Source: Fibrobacterota bacterium (GTDB lineage Bacteria > Fibrobacterota > Chitinivibrionia > Chitinivibrionales > Chitinispirillaceae). Taken from it: a stretch of 64,000 nt of DNA. The first letter of the stretch is position 1; every line of letters starts with the position of its first letter. The stretch spans positions 186,001 through 250,000 of the forward strand of contig JAEZKP010000047.1 of the NCBI GenBank assembly GCA_023436145.1. Direction: 5' to 3'. A program made the position numbers and the translations under genes. Positions 54,795 through 63,216 of the stretch are shown in pieces. The notes beneath the pieces were generated by a model. The model saw nothing but the letters and a program-made list of their open reading frames with translations. It ran no database searches and had not been told where the DNA came from.

Positions 54795-55535
54795 TCAGTT
54801 TCTGTTCTGTGCTTTAACCACCCTGGTTTCCTGAGCATCCGGGCATTGTTCCATGAGTTTTTTCCAGGCGAGATTTTTGGATTTCTCCTTGTTCTGCCGC
54901 TCGTACACCAGTCCCAGTTTGTAAAGTGAAACACAGAGTTTGGAGCCTTGAGGAAAATTCTTTATATAACTCAGGTAAGATTTTTCAGCATCTGCATATT
55001 TTTTAGTGGCATAAAAGCACTCTGCAATCCAGTACTGCGCCTCCTGAGCAAGAGATGATTCCGGAAACTGGTTTGCGATATTCTGAAAGGCTCCTAAAGC
55101 TACTGAGTATCTTCCTGCGTTAAAATCGCTCATGGCTAACTGAAAGAATTTTTCAGTTTCAGCAAACCTGGAGTTTGCAGCAGAATCTGCAACGAGTCTG
55201 GCTTCCAGTCTTTTGTTGAATTCCGCCGTCTTTTCATCGATTTTTGAAAGCCTGAACTGATTTTCAGATAGATTTCCATCGATGGTGGAAACTTTTCTGT
55301 CCAGTTCATTAAATCTTATCTGAAGATCGGCACGGAGAAGCCTGAGCACCTCAGACTGATTTTTCTGCTCTTCCATTATCTTTTTCTGCATTCCGGTAAG
55401 CTCAGATTGCAATGAATCGACCTGGGCCTTAACTTCACGTAATTCCTGAGTTCTGAGCATGGTAAGATTGGTACAACCCTGAAACTGAAAACCAGCACAG
55501 ACAAGCACAGCCGGTAAAAGAACTTTTTTAATCAT
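54795..55535 (-). CDS. cpoB: Cell division coordinator CpoB/YbgF
   Basis: Periplasmic TPR protein that links the Tol machine with peptidoglycan synthesis during constriction. The start at 55535 (GGGAGAG upstream) gives an N-terminal lipoprotein-type signal (KKVLLPAVLVCAGFQFQGC), suggesting a lipid anchor. The 246-aa product then has a long coiled coil (about 30-115, heptad-rich QVDSLQSELTGMQKK) and three C-terminal TPR repeats (about 130-235; NAGRYSVALGAFQNI, KKYADAEKSYLSYI). It is the last gene of the Tol-Pal operon. Confidence 0.88.
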   Translation of the reverse strand: MIKKVLLPAVLVCAGFQFQGCTNLTMLRTQELREVKAQVDSLQSELTGMQKKIMEEQKNQSEVLRLLRADLQIRFNELDRKVSTIDGNLSENQFRLSKIDEKTAEFNKRLEARLVADSAANSRFAETEKFFQLAMSDFNAGRYSVALGAFQNIANQFPESSLAQEAQYWIAECFYATKKYADAEKSYLSYIKNFPQGSKLCVSLYKLGLVYERQNKEKSKNLAWKKLMEQCPDAQETRVVKAQNRN

Positions 55536-55574
55536 AGAGTATCTCTCCCAAATATCTATCAAACTAAACGGCAA

Positions 55575-56126
55575 TTATTTAGCCAGAACGATAAATTCAG
55601 CGCGACGGTTCTGCCAATGGCATGACTCCTGGTTACACGCAGGAACAGCCGGTTGTTCCTTGCCTAAAGAAGTAACTTCTATGCGAATAGGCAAAATCCC
55701 GAGATTTAAAAGATAATCTTTCACTGCTCGAGCCCTTTTCTCGCCAAGTCCCATATTATATTCTGATGACCCACGTTCATCGCAATGTCCCTGTATAAGA
55801 ATACGTATACCGGAGTATTCTTTTAAAAATTTGGCAGCAGTAATAAGTTTCTGTACAGCATCATCATTGAGATTGAAACTGTTAAAGTCAAAATGAACAG
55901 TATTAAGGTTCTCTTTAACCTTTGAGGCCAATTCAGCTGCAAGATCAGCCTCATTGAATGATACTTCATCAGAAGTATCAACACCGGCAAATGGATCTGG
56001 CTGTGGGGTGGCAATTTTCTGTACCGGATCTCTGGGGACATCCATTAATGTAGAAACCTGCTTTCGACATCCGCTCATCATGACTACCGCAAAAAGCAAA
56101 AGCATCAACAGATAATAATTTTTCAT
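55575..56126 (-). CDS. pal: Peptidoglycan-associated lipoprotein Pal
   Basis: Outer-membrane lipoprotein that ties the membrane to the cell wall. The 183-aa protein has a lipobox ending MMSGC (Cys about 20), a disordered spacer, and a C-terminal OmpA-like domain with the diaminopimelate-binding pattern (IRILIQGHCDERGSSEYNMGLGEKRARAVKDYL in pieces) and RRAEFIV. The ATG at 56126 is chosen, with GGGAAGG upstream; a GTG two codons earlier is the alternative. Confidence 0.94.
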   Translation of the reverse strand: MKNYYLLMLLLFAVVMMSGCRKQVSTLMDVPRDPVQKIATPQPDPFAGVDTSDEVSFNEADLAAELASKVKENLNTVHFDFNSFNLNDDAVQKLITAAKFLKEYSGIRILIQGHCDERGSSEYNMGLGEKRARAVKDYLLNLGILPIRIEVTSLGKEQPAVPACNQESCHWQNRRAEFIVLAK

Positions 56127-56143
56127 ACCCACCTTCCCGGGAA

Positions 56144-57388
56144 TTAAAAATCGGACCAGTCCGGCATTTTCACATTGCCGTTATTTGTCACTCTGCGCAA
56201 TCTGGTACCATCATGTTTTACCACATAAAGATCGCTTCTGCCGCCGGAATTATTTACAAAACATATCAGGGTTCCATCCGGCGAGTATGAAGGATACTCA
56301 TTATTTCCCGATAAATCTGAGACTCTGGTGAGTCCGGTACCATCAGGTGCAATTGTCCATATATCGAACTTGCCGTTATCCATTGATTGAAAGGCTATTT
56401 TATCGCCTTTGGGTGACCAGACCGGAGAATCGCAGTATTTGCTCTCAAAGGTTAATCTTCTCTGATTAGCGCCATCAGCATCCATTATGTAGATCTGAGG
56501 ATTCCCTGACCTATCAGAAGTAAATGCGATCTGATAACCATTGGGCGACCATGCCGGAGAGGTATCCACCCCGTAATGAACAGTAAGTTGTCTCACATTG
56601 GTTCCATCAGGATTACAGGTATAGATATCAAGATTTCCTTTCGCAGAAGATCCATAGGCAATGGTACCATCTATGGGAGAGACATCGGGACTGGTTGTAA
56701 TAGCTTTACTGTAAATATGTATTTTGGAAGAACCGTCTGCGATAGACCCTCTGTACATATCCGGCTTTCCCCTGAGATATGATATCCATAAGATATTTTT
56801 GGCATCTGCAAATGTGGGGAAAATATTTATCACATCATTTTTGGTGAGAGTAACACTGTTATGTCCATCAAAGTCCATGACAGCGATGGATTTTTTGTTT
56901 CCGGCAGTATTAACATATAAGATGCGGCTGAGAAAAATTCCTCTGTCCCCGAACAACATCTCCACAATTTCATTGGAGTAACGATGAGAAATAGTCCGGA
57001 TCGATTTTATCTCTCCCTTATATTTTTTACCAATAATAAGCTCTTTTGTGACGGCATCCCTCAGATAGCAATTAACAGAAATCTGGGAACCATCAAGGGT
57101 ATATTCACCATCGATATAGATACCCACATTTGCCTGGGCAAATGTGGCACTGTCATAACTGCCCAGACTGGTTACATTGAACTTGCCGCAAAAATCCAGA
57201 TCAGAAGCAATAATTTTCCAGGGTTGCTTTTCCTCATCACTTATCTGCTGACCGTTGGTAGAACGGAAATCAATGATTCCGACCGGAATGGAATCAAATT
57301 TACTGGCGTAAACTTCCAGATCTATTTTTTCAGCAAATACGAAAAAATTGATAGATAATATTGTCATAAAAGAAAGCGGTTTTAACAT
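56144..57388 (-). CDS. tolB: Tol-Pal system protein TolB
   Basis: Periplasmic beta-propeller that binds Pal. The start at 57388 (AGGAAG upstream) gives a signal peptide (MLKPLSFMTILSINFFVFA), whereas the longer frame to 57475 would bury it. The 414-aa protein has an N-terminal TolB_N domain (about 20-150) and six WD40-like PD40 repeats (for example SPAWSPNGYQIAFTSDRSG, SPVWSPKGDKIAFQSMDNG, YPSYSPDGTLICFV). It starts 1 bp beyond the tolA stop. Confidence 0.93.
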   Translation of the reverse strand: MLKPLSFMTILSINFFVFAEKIDLEVYASKFDSIPVGIIDFRSTNGQQISDEEKQPWKIIASDLDFCGKFNVTSLGSYDSATFAQANVGIYIDGEYTLDGSQISVNCYLRDAVTKELIIGKKYKGEIKSIRTISHRYSNEIVEMLFGDRGIFLSRILYVNTAGNKKSIAVMDFDGHNSVTLTKNDVINIFPTFADAKNILWISYLRGKPDMYRGSIADGSSKIHIYSKAITTSPDVSPIDGTIAYGSSAKGNLDIYTCNPDGTNVRQLTVHYGVDTSPAWSPNGYQIAFTSDRSGNPQIYIMDADGANQRRLTFESKYCDSPVWSPKGDKIAFQSMDNGKFDIWTIAPDGTGLTRVSDLSGNNEYPSYSPDGTLICFVNNSGGRSDLYVVKHDGTRLRRVTNNGNVKMPDWSDF

Positions 57389-57389
57389 G

Positions 57390-58073
57390 CTACTTCCTGG
57401 TTGGGATAAGAGTACAGTTAAGTTCCAGTTTATCACCCGAAAAACCGGGCGGCAGCTTTCCAAATGGGGCTGCAAGTTTGACTGCTCGCAAGGCTATATT
57501 GTCTATAGTACTGCTTCCTGATGAGTGTCTGATAGATGGCTCAGAAATACTTCCATCATTATAAATAATAAAAAACACAACTACCTTGATATTAAGGTTC
57601 TCTGTAGGAGGATTCCAATACCGTTCAAGCCTCTGCTGCACACTGTTAAGATACCAGTGAAACCTGAAATCTCCTGCAGCCGATACCCTGGCCGGTGCCG
57701 GAAGTTCCTCCAGCACAGACGCCAGTTCATCGATGTTCTCTTCCACTGCCTGAGATGGTTCTTTTTTTTGCTCAGGCTTTACATTCTTATTAGCGTTTTT
57801 ACTGGTGGATGGTACTGGTTTAGGCTCCGGTTTTACCTCTTTGCGCGCAACATTCTGCCGGGGTGCATTCTGTACTTTCTGAGGAGTCACAGGACGCAAA
57901 GGCGAAACCAACTGAAAGGTCTGGGGGCGTTGAAAGGTGCGTGGTTTCCAGGCAAGCTTTAAAAAAAGAGGGATACCGATCAACACTACCAGATGAAAAA
58001 AAAGAGAACTTAAAAGAGCCAGCCAGCTGTTCTCCTTATGCTCGTATATCAAAAGCTTATCGGATCTGGACAT
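57390..58073 (-). CDS. tolA: TolA/TonB-like energy-transducing protein
   Basis: Spans the periplasm to transmit proton-motive-force energy from TolQR. The 227-aa protein has one N-terminal membrane helix (WLALLSSLFFHLVVLIGIPLFL), a Pro/Lys-rich linker (about 45-125; VKPEPKPVPSTSK, VKPEQKKEP) and a C-terminal TonB/TolA-like domain (about 140-225; LNSVQQRLERYWNPP, GSISEPSIRHSSGSS). It is shorter than E. coli TolA and looks TonB-like at the end, but the operon position identifies it. ATG 58073 is preferred over GTG 58079. Confidence 0.85.
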   Translation of the reverse strand: MSRSDKLLIYEHKENSWLALLSSLFFHLVVLIGIPLFLKLAWKPRTFQRPQTFQLVSPLRPVTPQKVQNAPRQNVARKEVKPEPKPVPSTSKNANKNVKPEQKKEPSQAVEENIDELASVLEELPAPARVSAAGDFRFHWYLNSVQQRLERYWNPPTENLNIKVVVFFIIYNDGSISEPSIRHSSGSSTIDNIALRAVKLAAPFGKLPPGFSGDKLELNCTLIPTRK

Positions 58074-58075
58074 AT

Positions 58076-58495
58076 TCACTTTCCGGAGTACTCCAGAGGC
58101 AAAGTCAGAAATCCCAGCTTTACCACACCGGCTTTCTGTATCTCAGCAATGACTCTGATTACCAGACCATAAGGTACTTTGGCATCAGCATTTACAAATA
58201 CAGGTGTTTCCTTTTCTCCGGCAAAAGCCTCCCGGAAACTCTTTCTGAAATCCACCAGTGACACTTTCTCATAATCGATATAAATTTCATTTTTTGAATT
58301 GATGGTGACCTGAATCGATTTGTCAACCTCCACATTTTCCGCTTCAGCTTTTGGCAAATCGACCTGTACCCCCTGAGTCATCATAGGCGCAGTGATCATA
58401 AAAATAATCAGTAAAGCGAATACCACATCGATAAGGTTGGTGAGATTGACATCGCTTATTACGTGACGTCTTCTGGCTTTTCGTTTGCTGCCCAT
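58076..58495 (-). CDS. tolR: TolR/ExbD biopolymer transport protein
   Basis: Works with TolQ as the proton-driven stator. The 139-aa protein has the family pattern: a short cytoplasmic end (RKARRRHVISDVNLTNLIDVVF, with the essential Asp in the helix), one membrane helix (about 20-42; ALLIIFMITAPMMTQGVQVDLP) and a periplasmic domain (ADAKVPYGLVIRVIAEIQKAGV). It lies between tolQ and tolA. Confidence 0.92.
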   Translation of the reverse strand: MGSKRKARRRHVISDVNLTNLIDVVFALLIIFMITAPMMTQGVQVDLPKAEAENVEVDKSIQVTINSKNEIYIDYEKVSLVDFRKSFREAFAGEKETPVFVNADAKVPYGLVIRVIAEIQKAGVVKLGFLTLPLEYSGK

Positions 58496-58512
58496 TGCTT
58501 CTCTCCCCCGGT

Positions 58513-59256
58513 CTACACCCGCGGCATCTGTGATGGTTGTGTACGGCCGGGACGTTCAGTGTAAAGCAGATTAAATATTTCCCTTTTTAATCTCACCATC
58601 ACCAGATCCTTAAACTCATCCATCTGATTCTCAATCTTCTCCGCCCGATGATTAAAGTAATTGTAGAAGAAAAGAGAGGGGATGGCTACCGCAAGACCCA
58701 CAATGGTGGTAATCAGTGCTTCTGCTATTCCAGGGGCAACTACCGGCAAACTGGCGGAGCCCTGATTTCCTATTTCGAAAAAGGAGTTCATGATTCCCCA
58801 TACCGTCCCTAAAAGCCCCAGAAATGGAGCAATACTGCTTATCATCGCCAGGAAAAACACTCCCTTATCCAATGGAGCAATAAGCGCCATAAAAGCACTC
58901 TCCATACGTTCAGAGGCCATAGTAAATTGATTCTGCAGAAAAAATGACCAGTCTTTTACCCCTGTGTGGGATTGTGCGTCTTCAAGAATCCTGCGATACT
59001 CCATAGCAGCTGTACGACCAAGCTGCCCCATTGGAGAACTCAATGTCTTGGCATCCACCGACTCTATATCTGAGAGTTTATTCATCATCTCATAACGTCT
59101 TCTGAAAAGCTTGTTTTTCGCTATTATCGCAGCCAGTGCAAAATATCGGTTGAAAATGATAGCCCAGGTTAAAAGTGAGAATAATACCAGAAGAATTACT
59201 ATGATTCTGCCCGCCCACCCGGAACGGACAACCATGTCAATTACAGGAACATCCAT
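58513..59256 (-). CDS. tolQ: TolQ/ExbB proton channel protein
   Basis: Inner-membrane proton channel of the Tol machine. The 247-aa protein has three membrane helices (about 15-37, 143-165 and 178-205) and the conserved MotA/TolQ/ExbB block (APFLGLLGTVWGIMNSF, then VAPGIAEALITTIVGLAVAIPSLFFYNYF in pieces). It is the first gene of tolQ-tolR-tolA-tolB-pal-cpoB; AAAGGATC precedes the ATG. Confidence 0.94.
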   Translation of the reverse strand: MDVPVIDMVVRSGWAGRIIVILLVLFSLLTWAIIFNRYFALAAIIAKNKLFRRRYEMMNKLSDIESVDAKTLSSPMGQLGRTAAMEYRRILEDAQSHTGVKDWSFFLQNQFTMASERMESAFMALIAPLDKGVFFLAMISSIAPFLGLLGTVWGIMNSFFEIGNQGSASLPVVAPGIAEALITTIVGLAVAIPSLFFYNYFNHRAEKIENQMDEFKDLVMVRLKREIFNLLYTERPGRTQPSQMPRV

Positions 59257-59545
59257 GAACAGATCCTTTCGGTAATAAAACTGAAATTCAACTGTTTATT
59301 TGTAAATTTTGAACAGCCCGCATCACCACCAGATTTATTTATCTGGATAGCCCAACCGCAGAGGACCAACTATATAAACAGTGCATCCTCTAAAATTACT
59401 TCCTGATCTATGGAGAATCAAATAGAAGTGCCACTAAAATATTACACTTACCCTGGTAGTGCTCCTCTCCCAGCTTTGATTATTGCACCCGTTGATCTAT
59501 ATTAATTCATCAACTGAACTGATAAAACCAGATGGAATCATACAA

Positions 59546-60526
59546 ATGAGTTTTGAACACCTTACCCCTGATCAGATGATTAACGCTGCAGAAGAAGCAA
59601 CCGGGATTGGTTTTACCGGTTTCACTGCCCAGCTGCCAAGTTACATAAACCGGGTTTATGAATTTCAAACCCGTGATGGTCTGAGACTCATTGCCAAATT
59701 TTACCGCCCGGGTCGCTGGAGTAAAAATGCCATTCTGGATGAACATACATTTCTGCAGGAATTATCTGAAGCGGAGCTTCCTGTAATTACTCCCATAAAA
59801 CTCGCAAATGGAGAAACACTGGGAACACACGATGAAATTCTTTTTGCTATTTTCCCCAAAAAGGCTGGAAGGCAGCTGGAAATTAATAACTTTGAGGACT
59901 GGCTCAGATTGGGAACTCTGGTAGCCCGTATCCATAATATCGGTGCATCACATGCGGCCAGATCCAGGGTGGTACTCTCACCCGATAACTCCACCCGTAA
60001 CGATCTGGATTACCTTTTGAGTAATGTCATCCCTGCAGCATACCGCACCAGTTATCGAAACCTGGTAAATGAGCTGATAGATATCAGCACACCTCTTTTT
60101 TCCAGAACTGAACAAATCAGAATCCATGGAGATTTACACAGAGGTAACATTCTGGACAGAATGGAAGAAGGATTATTGATAATAGATTTTGATGATATGG
60201 CCATGGGGCCTGCAGTACAGGATCTCTGGCTTTTACTTCCCGACCGGCTTGATAAATCCCGGGAGGAAACCGCCCTTTTTATCGAGGGATATGAACAGTT
60301 CAGGGATTTTGACTTCAAAACCTTACAGTTGATTGAACCTCTGAGAGCTATGAGGATGATATACTTTCTTGCCTGGTGCAGCCGTCAAATCAATGACCAT
60401 CAGTTCAGAAGAAATTTCCCGGACTGGGGAACTGACTCCTTTTGGCATAAAGAGATAAATGATCTTAGCGAACAGATGGGATTTGTGAGAGATTCTGTAA
60501 AAAACGATCATAATTTCGGCCGGTAA
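59546..60526 (+). CDS. srkA: Stress response kinase A (SrkA/YihE family)
   Basis: Aminoglycoside-phosphotransferase-fold protein kinase involved in stress survival. The start at 59546 gives 326 aa, equal to the E. coli SrkA length; an upstream in-frame ATG at 59483 would add 21 unlikely residues. Visible motifs are the Lys of AKFYRPGRW (about 51), an ALDEHTFLQEL-like helix, the catalytic HGDLHRGNIL (194-203) and DFDDMAMGP (214-222), the Brenner and DFG equivalents. It is divergent from tolQ and stands alone. Confidence 0.9.
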   Translation: MSFEHLTPDQMINAAEEATGIGFTGFTAQLPSYINRVYEFQTRDGLRLIAKFYRPGRWSKNAILDEHTFLQELSEAELPVITPIKLANGETLGTHDEILFAIFPKKAGRQLEINNFEDWLRLGTLVARIHNIGASHAARSRVVLSPDNSTRNDLDYLLSNVIPAAYRTSYRNLVNELIDISTPLFSRTEQIRIHGDLHRGNILDRMEEGLLIIDFDDMAMGPAVQDLWLLLPDRLDKSREETALFIEGYEQFRDFDFKTLQLIEPLRAMRMIYFLAWCSRQINDHQFRRNFPDWGTDSFWHKEINDLSEQMGFVRDSVKNDHNFGR

Positions 60527-60642
60527 GTAGTTGAGATTTCTGGCCTGGTTTTTTCTATATATTTATACAGTCAGCTTTCAGTCCGAATAGCCAATTTTTC
60601 AAAAGCAGACAATATCCAGATTTTTCAACAGAAGGAAAGTAT

Positions 60643-60816
60643 ATGGAGTCGATTCAAATTACCCAAAAAACCAGTGCCAGTACCAATCAATATCCAAATT
60701 CCGGTTCAGAATCAGAAGCAGTATCAATTTTTCTGCCCTCAAAAGCCCGGATTGTCCAAAACCAGATAAAACATTTCGATATCAGAAACTCTACACCCCG
60801 GGCAATATACAATTAA
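60643..60816 (+). CDS. Possible small protein, 57 aa
   Basis: An ATG at 60643 with AAGGAAAG 4 nt upstream opens a 57-residue frame ending TAA at 60814-60816. The N-terminal half is Ser/Thr/Gln/Asn-rich (MESIQITQKTSASTNQYPN) and the second half more basic (LPSKARIVQNQIKHFDIRN). It has no recognisable family, signal peptide or membrane helix. It is supported only by the ribosome site and plausible codon use. Confidence 0.35.
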   Translation: MESIQITQKTSASTNQYPNSGSESEAVSIFLPSKARIVQNQIKHFDIRNSTPRAIYN

Positions 60817-60975
60817 GCCTTTTGCCCAAAAGCAGCTCTTTAACCGCAACAGTATTCCTGCCATCCTTGCTCCTGCGATAATGGAATCTCTTCCAGTGCA
60901 GCTATCGCTTTGACCATCCGAAACCGTGAGTTTCAAATGATCATAGAAAGAATTCTCATTTAATTTTTTCCTGCT

Positions 60976-60990
60976 TGGCACGGTAAATGC
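60976..60990 (+). promoter_or_regulatory. Sigma54 (-24/-12) promoter
   Basis: TGGCACGGTAAATGC matches the sigma54 consensus TGGCACG-N4-TTGC at all but one of the fixed positions. The -24 GG and -12 GC dinucleotides are exactly spaced. Transcription would begin near 61001, giving a leader of about 70 nt before the coiled-coil gene at 61072. No other intergenic match of this quality was noticed in the window. Confidence 0.75.
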
Positions 60991-61071
60991 GCATACTTTT
61001 TTATGAGGAAAAGACTGGTTCTAAAAAGAAATGCAACGGAAACCATAAATTACTAAGTATCGGAGTGCTCT

Positions 61072-61257
61072 ATGGGAAACCATTTCGAAGACCGTCTCTC
61101 TGAGCTCAAATCACAGTATGAGGCAGGTCAAAAGGAGCTGGAAAAATTACAGCAGAAGCAAAATGATCTTCAGGTAACTTTACTGCGGATAAGTGGTGCG
61201 GTCCAGGTACTCGAAGAGGAACTATCCAAAGAGAAACAGTCCGGAAAAACACAATAA
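61072..61257 (+). CDS. Small coiled-coil protein, 61 aa
   Basis: A charged 61-residue protein, almost entirely predicted coiled coil (RLSELKSQYEAGQKELEKLQ, then QNDLQVTLLRISGAVQVLEE). CGGAG lies about 7 nt before the ATG. It resembles short helper proteins with one heptad-repeat helix, but the family is not identifiable. It is the first gene after the sigma54 promoter and lies 60 bp before the glycine-repeat gene, so both are probably co-expressed. Confidence 0.65.
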   Translation: MGNHFEDRLSELKSQYEAGQKELEKLQQKQNDLQVTLLRISGAVQVLEEELSKEKQSGKTQ

Positions 61258-61317
61258 CACTAGCTTATCCTGCAAATTTGGAATCCCTTTTCTGAATAGA
61301 TTTTCCCGGAGCGCATC

Positions 61318-62361
61318 ATGCACAAAAAAAACCTTTTTCAACAAATTTTCCATCCCTTCAGCTTATTTCAATCTGGAAATTCCCATGTTTCAGAAGATGG
61401 AAAACACCCTGACGACAGATCAGCAGATTCTGGAAAGTCAAATCATGTGGCACCGGTTCAGGATAAATACTCCCCCGCTTCACCACAAAAAGCAAAAAAC
61501 GACGGGACACCTCCATCGCGTGAAAAAACCCGTGAGATAGTAGCCGAAGCAGCACTTGAACAGCTACCCGAAGAACAGCATCCTGACGTTTTACTTGACA
61601 TACCTACAGTCAAGGTAGACGAAATAAAAATCGAAGTCGATGATCTGCAGGCTCAGGTGGCAATCAGTGCAGATCTTGCCAATCTGCTTAAGTTAAATAT
61701 TGGCGCATTTGTCAGCATTAAAAAAGTACTGATCGATATTCTTGGTGTCGAAGCACAGGCTGTTTTAAAGGTAAGGCTTAAAAGAGTACATGCTATACTG
61801 GCAAGAACCCTAGACACTCTGGATCGTAATCCGGAAATTCTGAATAACCTTCTTCAACCAGTAGGAAAAGCGGTCGGTGAAATTGGATCTGGTGTGGGAA
61901 AAACCGTTGGTGAGCTGGGACCTGGACTGAGTAAAGCAACTGGTGAATTGGGAAAAGGTTTAGGTAAAACTGTGGGCGATCTGGGACCGGGGTTAGGCAA
62001 AGCAACTGGAGAGTTGGGAAAAGGTGTGGGTAGAACTGTCGGTGACCTGGGACCGGGTTTGAGCAAAGCAACTGGCGAATTAGGTGGAGGATTGGGAAAA
62101 GCTACTGGTGAAATCGGTTCAGGAGCAGGAAAAACTCTGGGTGATCTGGGACCCGGTTTAGGCAAAGCAACCGGTGAATTAGGTGGAGGATTGGGACAGG
62201 CTACCGGTGAAATCGGTTCCGGGGCAGGAAAAACTCTGGGTGATCTGGGGCCCGATTTAGGCAAAACAACCGGTGAATTAGGAAGCGGTTTAGGCAAAAC
62301 AACTGCCATATTGGAGCATGATGAGAAAAATGAAGATAAAACAGAAAATCACAATCAATAA
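61318..62361 (+). CDS. Glycine-rich 11-residue repeat protein
   Basis: A 347-aa protein in three parts. Residues 1-75 are polar and probably disordered. A conserved-looking domain (about 85-175) has KVDEIKIEVDDLQAQVAISA, LLKLNIGAFVSIKK and GVEAQAVLKVRLKRVHAILARTLDTLDRNPEIL in pieces; I recall similar domains in unnamed bacterial proteins. From residue 181 about fourteen 11-residue units of the pattern G-hydrophobic-GK-x-x-GELGP (for example GLGKATGELGP-like) run to near residue 334, with a charged tail (HDEKNEDKTENHNQ). The repeats form a glycine-zipper-like pattern that could assemble as helices or as an amyloid-like stack. There is no signal peptide. Function unknown. Confidence 0.75.
   Translation: MHKKNLFQQIFHPFSLFQSGNSHVSEDGKHPDDRSADSGKSNHVAPVQDKYSPASPQKAKNDGTPPSREKTREIVAEAALEQLPEEQHPDVLLDIPTVKVDEIKIEVDDLQAQVAISADLANLLKLNIGAFVSIKKVLIDILGVEAQAVLKVRLKRVHAILARTLDTLDRNPEILNNLLQPVGKAVGEIGSGVGKTVGELGPGLSKATGELGKGLGKTVGDLGPGLGKATGELGKGVGRTVGDLGPGLSKATGELGGGLGKATGEIGSGAGKTLGDLGPGLGKATGELGGGLGQATGEIGSGAGKTLGDLGPDLGKTTGELGSGLGKTTAILEHDEKNEDKTENHNQ
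61858..62319 (+). repeat. 33-bp coding tandem repeat, about 14 units
   Basis: In-frame units of 33 bp encode GxGKxxGELGP-type 11-mers. Some units repeat in a two- or three-unit higher order (GAGKTLGDLGP appears twice, each preceded by a GATGEIGS-type unit), pointing to local duplication. Confidence 0.85.
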
Positions 62362-62391
62362 TCAGTCAATTTCAACAGCAAAGCATTCATA

Positions 62392-63030
62392 TTACAACAG
62401 ATAAGCCCTGCAAGCAATCGAGAACTCCTCCTGTGTATGGCTGTACTCTTTTTTCCTGGGCTCAAACTGTTTATCAAACTCCAAAGAATCCTCTGGGTTC
62501 ATGTTGTATACATCACTGGGATAATATCTCCATTTCCCTCTCTGCAATATCCCTTTCTCAAGTTCAAGAACCAAAAGACTATAGGGGTATCTTCCATCAG
62601 CATCACTGACCAGAAAATCCTTTGAACTCCTGAAACCGTGCCTGCAATAGTTTTGTGGATGACCTTCGATTATTACAACTTTATCTCCCCTTTGAGTAGC
62701 TAAATTTAAAGAATACCGTATTAATTGTGAACCTACACCTTTTTTTTGAAAAGCCGGCAAAACCGATACTGGACCAAATGTAATAGCATCCAGTCTTTTA
62801 TTGGTTTCATCAAGCAAACTGGACTTACTATACATTATATTACCAATAATCTCATCTTTATAGATAGCAACCAGATCAAGACTGGGTATAAAGTCGGGGT
62901 GTTTTCTCATTTTGTGAGTCAGGTAATGCTCATCGCATCCAGGAACATGCAGATTCCAGAAAGCTTCCCTGGTTACTTCTTCCACTCTTCTGTAATCGCT
63001 TTCTTTTTCTTCTCTTATGGTAATTTTCAT
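62392..63030 (-). CDS. GNAT-family N-acetyltransferase, 212 aa
   Basis: Predicted acetyl-CoA-dependent acetyltransferase. The protein opens with the GNAT strand ITIREEKESDYRRVEEVTREAFW and has the acetyl-CoA loop VLPAFQKKGVGSQLIRYSL (about 93-111, QKKGVG). It continues with VVIIEGHPQNYCRHGF, the pattern of the broad YhbS-like predicted acetyltransferases. The C-terminal 60 residues are specific. Substrate is unknown. It converges with the glycine-repeat gene 31 bp away. Confidence 0.85.
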   Translation of the reverse strand: MKITIREEKESDYRRVEEVTREAFWNLHVPGCDEHYLTHKMRKHPDFIPSLDLVAIYKDEIIGNIMYSKSSLLDETNKRLDAITFGPVSVLPAFQKKGVGSQLIRYSLNLATQRGDKVVIIEGHPQNYCRHGFRSSKDFLVSDADGRYPYSLLVLELEKGILQRGKWRYYPSDVYNMNPEDSLEFDKQFEPRKKEYSHTQEEFSIACRAYLL

Positions 63031-63216
63031 CTTTTGCTGATCCGCTTTAATTAATTTTGTGGTTTCATCATTCAGTTCTCCAGAGGTAAAAACCTAACGT
63101 ATACAAAAATCTCTGGGGGGTTTCGTGAGCATCTTAAATATAAAATTCGATATCGATGGGGCATATCGAAACGTTTTGATAAACCTAAGCAGATACTATA
63201 TAGACCAGAACACAGA

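Larger units (their letters stand above)
60527..61071. other. 545-bp region between srkA and the coiled-coil gene
   Basis: It holds a possible 57-codon gene (60643-60816) and a sigma54-type promoter (60976-60990), both listed separately. An 80-codon frame on the minus strand (60739-60981) crosses both and has no ribosome site. No other structure was recognised. Confidence 0.5.

Noticed and set aside
60739..60981. 80-codon minus-strand frame with a cysteine pair
   Set aside because: No ribosome site; it overlaps both the plus-strand small frame and the sigma54 element.
61854..62309. Long proline-rich frame on the minus strand opposite the glycine-repeat gene
   Set aside because: It exists because the 33-bp units are a multiple of three and GC-patterned, keeping the antisense frame open; no ribosome site and the sense frame has a conserved head domain.
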